A stretch of DNA of 64,000 bases from Moringa oleifera (GCA_021397835.1 JAJFZO010000896.1:4566501-4630500), one strand, 5' to 3'. Positions 11,171 through 23,955 are shown, counted from the stretch's first letter. Numbers and translations: made by a program. Notes: a model not told the origin generated them from the letters alone.

Positions 11171-11940
11171 TAAAAAGTTCAATTATTTATTAAATAAGTT
11201 CACTTATTATTAAGTCAAATTATATATTAAATCTAATTTTTTATTAGATCTAATCAATACTAAGGATTAATTAATAACACCAAATAAATTACTAAGCATA
11301 ACTAATTATTAGTCTCAATTATATGGTCGACCCAATTAAATGTTAGATTCAATTAATTTTTGCATCAATCAATATATGTTAAGTCCAAATAATTATTTAA
11401 TCAAATTACTTATTATGCTTAGCTATATCTCCAGTTAAATTATATCTGAGTCCAAATTATTTGTAGATCCAATTATGTAGTGGATGAATAATACGCATTA
11501 TGCCCAATTAAATCTTGGAATCATTTAATTCTTATTGATGGCATTTAAATTTTGAGAAAAATTAATTCTTCGATCTAATTAATTATAATGTTATTAATTG
11601 TTAAGTCCAATTACATCTCAAATCATATTTTATCTTAGATCGAGTTAGTTATTGGGCTTAAATATATTTAAGACTCCATTACATATGAAGTCCAACTTTT
11701 TTTTGGGCCCAATTTATATGTCAGACCTAACTAGTTTTCAAAAAAAATTAAATCTCAAGTACAATTAATTATTAGACTCAATTTATTGTTAGGTCATAAT
11801 TATTTACTCCAATTAATTATTAGGCTCATTGGCTACTTATATATTATGCCTAACTTTTTCTTAGACTTAATTAGATATAGACCTAATTGATTATTTAACG
11901 CAATAAATTATTTGATCTAATTAATTAAATCTAAAATATC
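11171..11940 (-). repeat. 17-bp satellite, reverse orientation
   Basis: Units read as the inverse complement (…ttaggctcaattaatt…), beginning gradually after the AT-rich filler and ending at a switch to forward orientation near 11940. Confidence 0.8.
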
Positions 11941-14900
11941 ATTAGGCTCAATAATTAATTAAGCTTAGGATGCTTCTGCCCAATAAATAATTGGACTTAA
12001 GAACAAAGTTTACGATATAATTTGACCCAAGGTATAATTAGACTTTACGCATAAATCAACTTCACAAATAAATTGGTCCTAATAATCAATAATGAGGCTT
12101 AAGATACAATTAGGTCTATCACATACGAAACTATGAAATAATTTAGCCTAGGAAAACAATTAGCTTAATATATTTTAATGGACCTAAGAATTTATTATAT
12201 CATAATAGTAATGGGACCTAATTTGTTAATATGCATAACATTTAATTGGATTAGAAAATTTATTGCTTTAAATAATTAATTAGGTATAATATTCAATTAA
12301 GACTAACCAAAAAATTGGTCCTGGGCTAAGAACGAAATAAATCTACTAAGTAATTGAGCTTAACAATTAATTAGACCTTAAAATTCATTAGATCTAACAA
12401 ATGAGTGTAAATAATTAATTGAGCCTACGAATTAATTTCGTTTAACAAAAAACAATTGAGCTTAATAAATAGTTAGATCTAAAATATAATTCAGCTTAAC
12501 AATTAATTTGACTTAATAATGAATTGGGCCTAAGAATTAATTGTGCATACGAATTAGTTTGGCCTAAGGTTTAACTAGAACTAATGAAAAATAAGATTTA
12601 ATATATAATTCAAATAATTAAACTTAAAAATAAAATGACATTAATACACAATTGAGCCTAAAATATAACTAGCCATACCATTAATATGATTTAAGATAAA
12701 ACTGGATCAATAATTAACTAGGCTTAGTGTGCATGAGCTTGACAAATAATTAGATGTAGGAACAAATTGAGTTTGAGATATAATTGGATTTTAATTAGAC
12801 TTAATATAATTGGATCCGATTGATAATTTTGTTGAAGTATAAATAATAGTGCCTAAGATATAGTTGAGTATATCATGCATGAAATTGAGAAATATTTCAG
12901 TTTAAGAAAAAAAATTGAGCCTAATATATATTAATTGAGCTTAAAAATTAATTAGACCATCAAAATAATTAATCCAAAAATATAATTTAGCCTAAGAGTT
13001 AATTGAACTAAATCATTTGTTTCGCTAAATAATTAATTGGACCTAAGATGTAATTTAGCCTAATAAAAAATTAAACTTAATAGATAATTAAATTTAAAAA
13101 CGAAATACACCTAATGAATAATTGAGTCTAATATGTAGTTTAGCATAATAACTAATTGAACCTAACAATATATTAGGTTTACCAATTTGTTTGGCTAAAT
13201 AATTAATTAAGCTTAAGATTTAATAAAAAAATTACGCTTAATATATAATTAGGCTTAATAAATAATTAAATTTAATATATAATTAGATCAAATAAAATAC
13301 TTGACCAAATATATAATTCAACCAAATAAATAGTTGGACCTAACAAAAATTTAGGTTGACAATTAATTTAAGTTTTCAACCTAAAAAATTAGTTAAACTT
13401 AGTAACTAATATGGCCTAATAAAAAATTAGGCTTCACATATAATTGAGCTAAAATATATTTGAACTTGATGATTTACTTGATTTTTGATATAATTGGATT
13501 TAAAATGTAATTAAGTTTAACAATTAATGACTTAACAATTAAATTTAGTGATTTTCTAAGCTTAAGATTTAATTGTGGCTAAGAATTGATTGGACATAAG
13601 ATTTAGTTAATTGTAATTAATGATTGAGCTTAATATAAAATCAAGCGTAATAAATAGTTTGTGACTTAATTTATGATTGAGTTCACGAATGAAGTGAGAT
13701 AAATAAATAATTATACCTAAAATATAATTGGATCTAAAATTTAATGGACTCTAAGATATAATTGAGCATAGCATACTTGAACCTAATGCAAAATTAAGCC
13801 TATAAATGAATTAAGTCTAAGATATGATCGTATCCAAATTATAATTGAACTTAAAACATAATTTAGTATAAATAACAAATTAGGCCTAACATTTATTATT
13901 TGAGTCTAAAATTTATTTGTATTTAATAAAAAATTAGCTTAATATATAATTCAGCTTATTAAATTAAGTGGGTTTGACATATAATTATGCCTAATAAAAT
14001 ATTGGACTTAAGAGCTAAATGAGCTTAATAATTTATTGAACCCAACAAATAATTTGGTCTAACATTTAATTGAATCTAATAATTAACTAGGTCTAAGATT
14101 CAATTCAATCTAAGAATTAATTTGGCTTAGTTAAAAGTTCAACTTTACAGATATAATAAGTAATTGAGCCTAAACATATTAGATCTCAATAACTAAATGG
14201 GTCTAAGATATGATTGGTTTTAGATGTAAATAATTCTATAGTTAGGCCTAACAACTAATTGATCTTAATAATTAATTAGTGCAAGATTTAGCTTTGGAAA
14301 AAAATTAATTAAGCCTAAGATTTAACCAAATCTAAAAAAAAAAATTGAGTTTAATATATACTTAGGTCAAATAAATAATTGAGCTTAATCTATAACTGGA
14401 TAAATGACACTAATAAATAATTGGTTCTAACAGATAACTAGGTCAAAACTTTAATTGAACAAAAGATATAATTGGATGTAACATGCATAAATCCTGTGCA
14501 TAATTGAACTTAGGAATGTATTGAGTTTAAGATATAATTGAACTCAAATTACGATTGAAGTTATGATCTAATTGAGCGTAACAATTAATTGAGACTAATA
14601 ATTATTAACTAGATCAAAAATTAATTAGATCTAATATTTATTTAGATCAAATATGTAATTGAAGTTAACAATTAATTGTTCCTATCAAATTACATGCTTC
14701 GCAATTAATTAAGCTTAACATTTGATTAGGTCTAATAAAAAACAAGTTTATTATAAAATTTAACTTAATAAATAATTGATATTAATATTGGCCTTACTAT
14801 TTAATTGAGCTAATAAAATATGGGCTTAAGATTTAATTAAGTGTAATAATTAACTAGACTTAATAATTAATTTGACTTAACATTTAATTATATTTGAGCA

Positions 14901-15898
14901 TTAGTTAAGCCTAATATTTAATTGGGCTTTAATAAAAAATTTAATTATTATATAATTGGCCAATATGCAGAGTGAAGATATAATTGAGCATAATAATTAA
15001 TCTGATCAAATTAATTTGGTTAGAATATCAATGACCTCATAAAATAATTTGATGCATAATTCGGTCTAATAAATAATATCACCTAAAATATAATTAGAGC
15101 AAAAATTAATTAGACCTTAAATTTAATTGGGCCTAAAAAATTGGATATATAATATAACTAGGTCTCATATGTAATTTGGCATATAATATGAAGGGTCAAA
15201 ACATAATTGAAGTTGAGATCTACTTTAGTCTAATTAATAATTTGGCCTAATACATTATTTTCTCTAGTGCGCATTAGCCCAAAATTTATATAATTAAACC
15301 TAACATTTAATAGGTCTAATTAAAAATTGGGCTTATTATGCATGAACTCAATAGATAATTTAGGCCTAAGAATGAATTAAAACTAACTTAAGGTAATTTG
15401 ACCCTATTAATTAATCGGGTACAAAAAATAATTGGCTCTCTATGTAAATTAAGCCTAATAATTATTGCACCCAATAATTCATTGGATGTAGCAATTCATC
15501 AGGTTTAATTGTTAATTGAGCTTAACATTTAGTTGAGCTTAATGAAAACTTTGCTTAATATATAATTTAGTAATATTTGGATTTAATATAAAACTTCGTT
15601 AGATAATAAAATATGCCTAATAAATAGTTAGACATAAAATGCAATTGAGCTTAAGAATTAATTGGGCTTAAAAATAATTGTATTTGAGAATTAGTTAGGC
15701 AAAAGATTTAATTGACCTTATAAAAAATTAAGCTTAATATATGATTGATCCTAATGAATAATTTAGCTTAATATATTATTCGGCCTAAAAACAAAATAAA
15801 CTTAGTACATAATTGATCTCAAATATAATTAGACCCAAAAATTTATTAGATTTAAAACATAATAGCGCCCAATAATTAGTTGAAGCTAGCATGCGTAA
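11941..15898 (+). repeat. 17-bp satellite, forward orientation
   Basis: Long forward array. A clean stretch near 13035-13230 keeps a 17-bp register over about ten successive units. Occasional variant units carry 'gcatgaa' or 'catgcataaa' (for example near 12875, 14477 and 15334). The part from about 13480 onward is matched by 48345-50440, which lacks about 14890-15245. Confidence 0.85.
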
Positions 15899-16640
15899 GG
15901 CTTAATGAAGCTAAGTCCAATTAATTGTTAATATTGATTACACATTTAGCCAAATTAAATAACGGGCCCAATTAATAAATGTTAAACCCAATATGTTATT
16001 AAGCTCAATTAATCTTCATGTCTAATTACAATTTGGGTTTAATTAATTTTTAATATCAGTTACATATTTAGCCCAATCAATATTTGGGCCAATTAACAAA
16101 TATAAACCCAATTAGTTATTAGATTCAATTAATTTTTATGCCCAACTATATCTTATGTTCAATTATAATTTGGCTCTAATTAGATCTTAGACATAATTCA
16201 TTTTTAAGCCTAATTATTTAGTGGGTTTATGCACACAATGACAATTATATCTTAGGTCCAATTAAATTTTTGATCCATTTAATTCTTATTCATAAATTAA
16301 AAATTGGGCTTAGTTAATTGTGAGGCTCATCAATTTATTTCTAAGCCTAATTAATTGGTAGGTTCAATTACATCTTATGTTGAGGCTCAAATATATTTTA
16401 GGCCCAATTATGCATGAAGTTAAATTTTTTACTATGCTAATTAGATATTAAACCTAACTAATTCTTAGGTAGAACTAAGTTCTAGGCCACTTAATTATTA
16501 GAAATTAATTGTTAAGTCATAATTATTTGCTAGGTACAATTAATTATTAGGCTTAATTATATTTTAAGTCTAATATTTTATTCAACTCAATAGCATATTA
16601 AGATCAATTATCTATTAAGCTCAATTACAACCATCATATA
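15899..16640 (-). repeat. 17-bp satellite, reverse orientation
   Basis: Orientation flips just after 'agcatgcgtaaggcttaa' and continues in reverse up to the protease end of gag copy A. The block and both junctions are matched at 50441-51175. Confidence 0.8.
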
Positions 16641-18089
16641 ACATCCTCCTATTATATTGCTAAGGCCTGCCCGACAACAAATGATAAACATTCACAGCTA
16701 AGGTCTACCTTACAACAAATGGCAAGCATCCATGGGAGCAACATCACACCATACTTCATCTTTATAATTTTTTTCAATAGAAAATAAAAATAAGCATCTT
16801 TTGGTTACCTTAATTTCACTCCTCTTTTGCAACTTAGCACAATTAGTAGGGATTTTGATGTGGAACAGTATCCAACTTGAGCTTTTGTAGCATCTCCACG
16901 GATACCACTTTCTCAAAGCTGCCACTATTGATGATCACTAAACACACCCTACCATGAGAAGTACATTTTGTGTGAAACATATTCTTTCTCACCCAACATT
17001 TATCCTTTGTCACTTGGGACACTTTCAAGTTACGTTGCACTATAACTAATATACCATGATCAGCATTGGTCATCCCATCCTCATTACCATCATGTTCGGG
17101 ATCATTGTTACCTTCAACTTCTTCTCCATCACTAACATCCTTAACTAAAGTAACAATCCTTCTATTCAGACAACATGAAGTAATATGCCCAAAACTACGA
17201 CATTTGAAGCATTTCCTACCACCTAGTGTAGAAAAATTTGATGTTTGTTTGGTGCGAGAAGATCCTTTACCATTTTCTTGCTCCTTTGACACCACCTTGC
17301 TCAAGAGAGTAGGCTTGGAATTAACTCTTTCTCAGTACATATCTTTGGAACCATACCATGATTCCTTTTCAAATGTTTGTTGCTTCTTAGTTTTTGAATT
17401 CAACTTTCACACATCATTTAATGACCAATATGGTAGAAGTTTAGCCACTTAAGAAATCTTATATTTAGAACCCCCAAAGTATCTAGAAATGGCTCGCTCC
17501 TTTGGTTCTACAAGCTCTCCCTTAGCATCAAAGTGCTAAATTCTATTGTGTACTCCTCCACTATAAGCTCACCTTCATTTTCAACTCCTTTTTTCATTTT
17601 TTCTCATGTCACAATCTTATTATTCCTCTTATGTTCTCTTTGTCTTTTCAAATTCTCCCACCAAAAAGATGCAATCTTTTTTGAGTTTGAGTGCAAACAA
17701 CTTCACTTTCTTGTATTTTAGTAGTTATGAAACTCAAATATTCTATCATATTAAGCCAATCAAAAAATGTTATCAACAAAAGTTTTATCTTCAAAATCTC
17801 ATATGTCAAATTTTGGGTTGTGCATGTTTTGTCGTCATCTTGTTCACCATACCTTGCACGACATCTACCCAACTCTCTCAGGTGAGTTGGGTCATCGTTA
17901 GCATCAAACTTTTGAGCTTCATTATCATGCTGATTATTACGTCCCTCGAGTTGCACAATGATTACATCCTTTTCATCTAATCCACACTGCGGATCTTTCA
18001 AGTTGCAACCTCAAGGGTGACATCATCACCATATTTAATTCCTTCACTAACAACTTCTTTTCCATGTCATCTTACCATGATCTACCAGA
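16641..18089 (-). pseudogene. Ty3/gypsy gag-protease pseudogene, copy A
   Basis: Antisense remnant of a plant Ty3/gypsy polyprotein; the whole gag-to-protease span is present in broken frames. In 5'-3' order on the minus strand: an acidic gag leader (KDPQCGLDEKDVIIV, then DNEAQKFD) at about 18001-17850; a gag core with ITFFDWLNMIE and, further on, WWENLKRQR-type motifs; a CCHC zinc knuckle CFKC-X4-H-X4-C at 17211-17170 for binding RNA; and an aspartic protease with INSGSF at about 16932-16915, where the catalytic Asp is Asn (codon 16929-16927, AAT for GAC). The protease end (EVWCDVAPMDACHLL) is in another frame at 16710 onward. The remnant stops there: no reverse transcriptase, RNase H or integrase follows, and 17-bp satellite begins. 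A 38-bp tandem duplication lies at the truncated end (16659-16734). Confidence 0.85.
16659..16734. repeat. 38-bp imperfect tandem duplication at protease end
   Basis: Two adjacent units, 16659-16696 and 16697-16734, both start 'gctaagg' and contain 'acaacaaatg'. On the minus strand the sequence covers the ACHLL-SGRP part of the protease end. A decayed version is present at 51200-51260, so the duplication predates the large segmental copy. Confidence 0.65.
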
Positions 18090-18476
18090 TACTCTAATAC
18101 CAAACTAGTACCATGTCATCATGGAACAATATTTAGAATGAAAATTATATAACTTTGTTAGAAAATTTGTTTAAAAAGCATGAAAACAAGTTCAAATAAA
18201 TTGACATAAAAAGCTCACCAAATTTAATATCAAAGGGATACAAAAAGTCGTAACCCTAAGGATAATAAATAAGGATACAAAAACCTCACAACTCATGACT
18301 CAAAGGGCTACAGATGTGTACCACCCTAAAAGATACATCGTTTTTCTTACTACTCATTAGGTCCTAACCAAAGAGATACAGAGATAAAAGATAGAACTTA
18401 AAAAGTTTCTACCAATGCATTCGAAGTCTAAGCTCCTTTCTAAGTATAAAGAATGAAACTATATACAACTGCATGA
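18090..18476 (-). repeat. LTR half (antisense) with decayed PBS
   Basis: Decayed primer-binding site (actctaatacca), then the LTR end with 'catcatggaacaatattt', running to the common breakpoint at TGCATG (18470). Directly upstream of gag copy A on the minus strand, it is the remnant of that element's 5' LTR, lacking the outer half. Confidence 0.75.
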
Positions 18477-19226
18477 GATCTAGAGTTTAGGTATTAGGTT
18501 ATAAGGTCTATTACTTACACATTAAGATCTAGGTTCTAGGTTATAAGGCTTCAAATTTAGGGTCTAGGGTCCTAGTTTTAGGGCGCTAGGATTGTGGATT
18601 TTAAGGTCTTGGGTCTATGATCTAGGGTTTTGGTTCTAAGGTCTATGATTTTACGGTTTTATGATTTTAAGGATTTAGGACCTAGGGTCTAAGGTATACG
18701 GTGTAGGATCTAGAGTTTATGGTTTATGTTTCTAAGGTTTTAGGTCTAGAGTCTTTGGGTCTATGGTCTATCTTTTGGGTTTTAAGTTTTTATGTTTCAA
18801 GATTCCAGAGTTTAGGGTAAAGTGTTTAGGTTTCTAAGGTCTTGGGTTTGAATCAAGGTTTGAGTTCTTGAGTCATTAGTTCTAAGTTTTTATTTTTTGA
18901 GTTTTCAGCTTTAGGATTTTAGGTTCTAGGGTTTTAAGATTTTATGGTTTAAAGTTTTAGGTCATGGTCTAGGGCCTACGGTTTAGAGTTGAGGTTTTTG
19001 ATGTCATGATTTAGAGTTTATAATCTAGGCTTTAGGGTTTAAGCTTTAGGTTTTAGGATTCAAGGCTTAGGATCTAGGTCTAAGCTATCGAGTTTTAGGA
19101 TCTAAGGTCAAGGGTTTTAGGATCAAGAATCTAAGGCTTTAGGGTATCATGTCCAATGTTTTAGGCTTTTGGGGTCTAAGATCTATGATTTTAGGTTCTA
19201 AGGTTTAGTGTTTAACATTTAAAGCT
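18477..19226 (+). repeat. Telomere-like array, family 2, G-rich
   Basis: Begins with the fixed post-junction sequence 'agatctagagtttaggtatta' type and continues as ggtctaggg/ttttagg variants. Unlike the sister arrays at 7063, 21488, 25239 and 52938 it is not followed by a sense LTR arm but runs into 17-bp satellite near 19226. Confidence 0.75.
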
Positions 19227-21371
19227 TAATTGGATTGAACAAAAAATTGAACTTGATATATAATTGAGCTTAGTAAACAATTAGGCCTAAGATGTAACCT
19301 AAAATATATTTAGGTTTAAGATTTAATTGGACCAAAGATAGAATGAGCCCCCAAGAACCTAATACATAATAACACATAGGAATTAATTGAGCTTAAGATA
19401 TAATTAGCTTAAGTTACAATTGAACTTTATATATAATTGAGTATCATATTAATTGGACCTGGCATTTATTAATTAGGTTTAAAAACTAATTTAATGTAAT
19501 TTATAACTAGGTCAAATATGTAGTTGAGATGAACAATTAATGGGACCTATCAATTTACGTGGCCTAATAATTAATTAGGTGTAAGATTTGATTTGATTTA
19601 ATAAAAAATTGGGCTTGATATAAAATTTGACCTGATAAATAGGTGACTTTAATATATAATTAGACCTAAGAATTAAATTGACTTAATAAATAATTATGCC
19701 AAATATTTAATTAAATCTTACAATTAATTATACCTAACTATTAATTGACCCTAAAATTAATTATTCTTGAAAATTAGTTACGACTAAGATTTAATTAGGC
19801 TTTATAAAAAAATTAACCTTAATATATAATTTGACCTATAAAATAATGGCCCAAAGATATAATTGAGTCAATTAATTAGATATAATTGAGCTTAATAAAT
19901 ATCATGACCTAAGATACAATTAAACCTTAAATTAATTGGATCTCAATTTAATTACGCCTTAAAAATTAGATATATAATATAATTAGGTCACATATATAAC
20001 TGTATCTAACAAATACTTCAACCTAATAAATAATGGGTCAAGAATCTTAAGATATGACTAAACCTAAGAATTTATTAAGCTTAACATTTTTTGTGTCTAA
20101 TAATTAATTAGGCCTATCGTGCATGAACCTAAGAAGTAAGTAGGCTTAGGAATGCATTGGGCATAACGTAGGTTAATTGGCCCTTTGAATTAATTGGGCA
20201 TAAAAATAATCGATCCTAATATTAAACCTAACAATTACTTGCACCTAATAATTTAGTGGGTCTACTACCAATTCATTGATTCTAATAATTAGCTAATCCA
20301 AAGATTTAACTGTACGTAACAAAAAATTTAACTTAATATATAATTAGGCCATATAAATATTAGACTTAATATAAAAATTGATCACAAAGTGAAATAGGCC
20401 TAATGAAACATTCAAGCCTAAGATAATTGAATTTAACAATTAATTGGACCTAATGATTAAATGTATCTAATAATTAGTAGGGCCTATTAATGGCTTAACT
20501 TATAATTGATCCAAATTAATCGTTAGGCGTAACATATTTTTAGGCCTAAGAGTAAAATGAGCTTAATGTATAATTGGCCTAAAATATAATTTGACTAAGT
20601 AATTAATTACATTTAAGATACAATTGGAATCAATAGTTAATTGAGCTTAGCATGTATGAACTTAACAAACAATTGGACCTAAAAAAAACACCTACAATAT
20701 AATTAGACCTAATAATCAATAATAGGGCTTATAATGCAATTGGGTCTATCAGTCATGAATCTAAAAAACAATTCAGCCTAAGGAAAAAATTACCTAACAT
20801 CTATTGATGGGCCTAAGAATTTATTGTACCATAATAATAATTGGACCTATTATGTAATTGAGCTTAACAGTTAATTAGATTAGACAACTTATTGCTCCAG
20901 ATAAATTGGACTTAAGCTAAGAATAAAATAGACATAATAGATAATTAAGCCTAATAATTAATTGAACCTGAAGATTCATTAGGCCTAACAAATAGGTCCA
21001 AATAAATAATTGAGTTTAAAAATTAATTGAGTTTAATAAAAAAATTAAGCTTAATATACAATTAAGCTTAATAAATAATTAAACTTAAGGTATAATTGAG
21101 CTTAACAATTAATTTGATTTAATAATGAATTGCACATAAGATTTAATTGTGTCTAAAAATTAGTTGGACTTGACATTTAGCTACACCTAATAAAAAATTA
21201 GGTTTAATATATAATTCATCTTAAAAATAATTGGGCTTAATCTATATTAAGCTTAAGAATGAAATAACATTATCACATAATTGAGCCTAAAATATAACTA
21301 GCCGTTGAGTTAATATGATTTAAGATATAATTGGATCAATAATTAATTAAGCGCAGTGTGTATGACCTTAG
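19227..21371 (+). repeat. 17-bp satellite, forward orientation
   Basis: Forward units throughout. The start (taattggattgaacaaaa) matches 37009 and the window end near 63957, showing the same junction or block is present at least three times. No gene is seen. Confidence 0.8.
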
Positions 21372-21487
21372 GTCACAACCAAAGAAATACAGAGATAAAA
21401 GAGAGAACTCAAAAAGTTTTTGCAAATGCGACTAAATTCTAAGCTCCTTTTTAAGTCTAAAGCATGAAAATATATACTAGTGCATGG
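21372..21487 (-). repeat. Short LTR fragment (antisense arm)
   Basis: Only the inner 115 bp of the half LTR (aaagaaatacagagataaaa … tgcatgg) remain, ending at the common TGCATGG breakpoint at 21481-21487. Confidence 0.7.
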
Positions 21488-22138
21488 GATCTAGGGTTTA
21501 AGTATTATGATATAGGGTCTATTACTTACAAGCCTAGCTAAGGTCCAAGTTTTTGGGTTCTAAGATTGTGGGATTTTAGGGTATTAGGGCTATGATTTAA
21601 GGTCTTGGGTCTAAGGTATATGGTGTAGATTTTAGAGTTCATGGTTTATGTTTTCTAAGGTTTTAGGTCTAAGGTTTAGGTTATTAAGGTCTTGGGTCTG
21701 AATCAAGGTCTAGGTTCTTAGGTCAACGTTCTAGGTTTTTGTTTTTAGGTTTTTTAAGATCTAAGGTCAAAGGTTTTAAGATTTTATGATTTAGAGTTTT
21801 AAATCATAATCTAGGGTTTAGGGTTTAGGGTTTAGATTTCTAATATCATGGTTTAAAGTCCATAGTCAAGGCTCCAAGGTTTAAGTTTAAGTTTTAAGAT
21901 TTAAAGCCTAGGATCTAGGGTCCAAGAGCTAAGGTTTAAGGTTTGAGGATCATGAATCTACGGCTTCAAGGTATCATGTCTACTGTTTTAGGCTATTAGG
22001 GTCTAAGATCAATGGTTTTAGGGTTTATGGTTTAGGATTTAAGTGTTTAAGGTTTTATGGTCAAGAGGTTAAGTCTAGGACCTAAGGTATTAGTATTTTT
22101 GGTTCGGTCTATGGCTACGGTGTAGGGTCTAAGATCTA
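21488..22138 (+). repeat. Telomere-like array, family 2, G-rich
   Basis: Between inverted LTR pieces. Contains the longest uninterrupted telomere run I noticed: three perfect GGGTTTA units at 21814-21834. Confidence 0.8.
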
Positions 22139-22476
22139 ACACATCTATGTCACTCTTTAGGTTCTCTCTTTTATCTTTGTATCTCTTTGGTTAAGAGCAT
22201 TTGAGTGGTGAGAAACCTTTCCGTATCTCTTAAAGTGATGCTCATCTATAACCCTCTCAATGGTGAGTTGTGAGATGTCTTTATCCTTGTTCATTATCCT
22301 TAAGGTGATGATTTTTTTTTTTTATCTCTTTGGTATTAAACTTGGTGGTGAGCCTTTTGCATTATATTTTCATTCAAATATGTTCAAAATTGTGTGAAGT
22401 ATTTCCCAAAAAAAAAAAAATCATGAAAGTTATATCATTTTCATTCCAAACACTGTTCCATCATGATACGATATCA
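22139..22476 (+). repeat. LTR half (sense arm)
   Basis: Sense LTR segment from 'tgtcactctttaggttctc' to GATATCA, with an A12-13 run near 22407. On its left the DNA is G-rich telomere-like and on its right C-rich, so it sits at a strand-asymmetry switch. Confidence 0.75.
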
Positions 22477-22588
22477 CCATAGACCATACAACCCTAATCT
22501 TTCGACCTTAAACTTTAAACTTTAGACCCTTGACTCTTACACCCTAAACTCTTTTGCTCTAGACTCTAAACCATAGACTCTAAATCAT
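22477..22588 (-). repeat. Telomere-like array, family 2, C-rich (short)
   Basis: About 110 bp of ccctaa/ctagacc variants separating an LTR half from a full LTR. Confidence 0.75.
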
Positions 22589-23213
22589 TGACACAAGAGT
22601 ACCTATATTACCACGTTCAGCCCATGATGCTACATGATAGACAATTGGTATGCACCTTGAAAGATTTTCAAAAGAGGAAGTTATGAAAGCTTCTTTAGTG
22701 GTGGACAGTTGGCATGCATCTTAACAATTTTCAAGAGAAAGCTACCAACTAATTCAATTTATTTTTGCCAAACAAATGCATTGAACGAGCTGGTTATTAG
22801 TAAAAACTTAATCATTTTTCAAAGACCCAAAGCATGGAGGGTTATTCCATGCATTAGTATTTATTCTGATGTTTTAGACATTGAAGGTAGCTTAGACTTT
22901 GATTGTATGTGCAAAGGCTGTTTGATTTTCTTCTTTCATCTTTGTGTCTCTTTGGTTCAAAGCCATTGAATGGTGAAAAGTATCTTCGTATCACTTTGGA
23001 TGGTGCTCATCTGTAACCCTATGAGTGGTAAGTTATGAGGTTTTAGTATCGTTGTTTATTGTTCTTAGGGTGGTGATTTTCTGTATCTTTCTGATAGCCT
23101 TGTCATGCCTTTTACCTCCTATTTTAAATGAAGTCTGTTTGAATATAAAATTTTTTTTTAGCAAAGTTACATTATTTTAATTTCAAATACTATTCCATCA
23201 TAATAAGATATCA
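22589..23213 (+). repeat. Solo LTR-like element, sense
   Basis: 625 bp from TGACACAAG to GATATCA, with the TG…CA ends typical of LTRs. It contains 'ttcagcccatgatgctac' near the 5' end and 'tctgtatctttctgatag' in the 3' part. It is embedded in C-rich telomere-like DNA, without gag or a partner LTR. The 4 bp 'tcat' occurs on both flanks but a 5-bp target duplication does not, and the left flank 'aaatcat' is shared with the other copies, so segment copying explains it better than fresh insertion. The ORF at 22709-22969 is a chance reading. Confidence 0.7.
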
Positions 23214-23955
23214 TCATAAAACCCTAAACCATAAACCTAAACCCTATAAACCCCAAAACCAAGAACATAGATCTAAGACCCATCAATTTAGACATTAGAC
23301 CCTACATCCAACAAGTTAGACTTAGACCCTAGACCCAAAAACCCTAAAACTCTAAAACCTAGGCCTTAGAGCATAATACTAGACCTTATAACTTTTAAAC
23401 CTTAGATAATAGACATTAAGACATAATACCCTAAACCCATACACCCTCAAACTTGAAATCCTTAAAACTTAGACCCTAGATGTTAGGACTTAAATCTTAG
23501 ATGTTAGATTTTAGACCTTAGATCCTTGATGCTAAACTCTAAACCTTGAACTTTAGTCCTTATATCCTCAATGCTAAAACTGTAGGCCCCAGATCCCAGA
23601 TCCTAGACCCTTAAACCCTATACAAAGCCTAAATTCCTACACTTTAGACCTTAGATTTCAAATCTTAGATCATAGACCTTAAAATCCTAAAACCTGTAAC
23701 CTCTAGACCTAATCTATACCTTGGAGCTTAAACCCGAAACCTTAGAAGTTGGAATCCTAAAACATTCACCCTAAAGTTTAGATCATAGACTCAGCTACTA
23801 AAACCCTAAAACCTTAAAATCCCAAAACCTTAGATTGTAGAACCTAGACCATAAACCTTAGGCCCTAGATGTGAGACTTTAAAACGTAAATCTTAGACCC
23901 CTACACCTAAAGCCATGAAACTCTAAACCCCAAGACCCTAATCCTTATACCCTAA
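23214..23955 (-). repeat. Telomere-like array, family 2, C-rich
   Basis: ccctaaa, cttagacc and ctagaccc variants. It ends abruptly within the zinc-knuckle region of gag copy B at about 23956. Confidence 0.8.

Noticed and set aside
17066..17452. Plus-strand frames over the gag-protease region (also 17533-17980, 51478-51973 and 24263-24451)
   Set aside because: Antisense shadows of the minus-strand gag-protease pseudogenes, which show family motifs.
22709..22969. Plus-strand frames inside LTR copies (also 54350-54544, 54724-54945 and 26101-26388)
   Set aside because: They lie in LTR sequence, are not conserved between the copies and have no recognisable domain.
22585..23217. Target-site duplication 'tcat' around the LTR at 22589-23213
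   Set aside because: Only 4 bp, not matched at the fifth base, and the left flank is shared by other copies, so chance or copying explains it.
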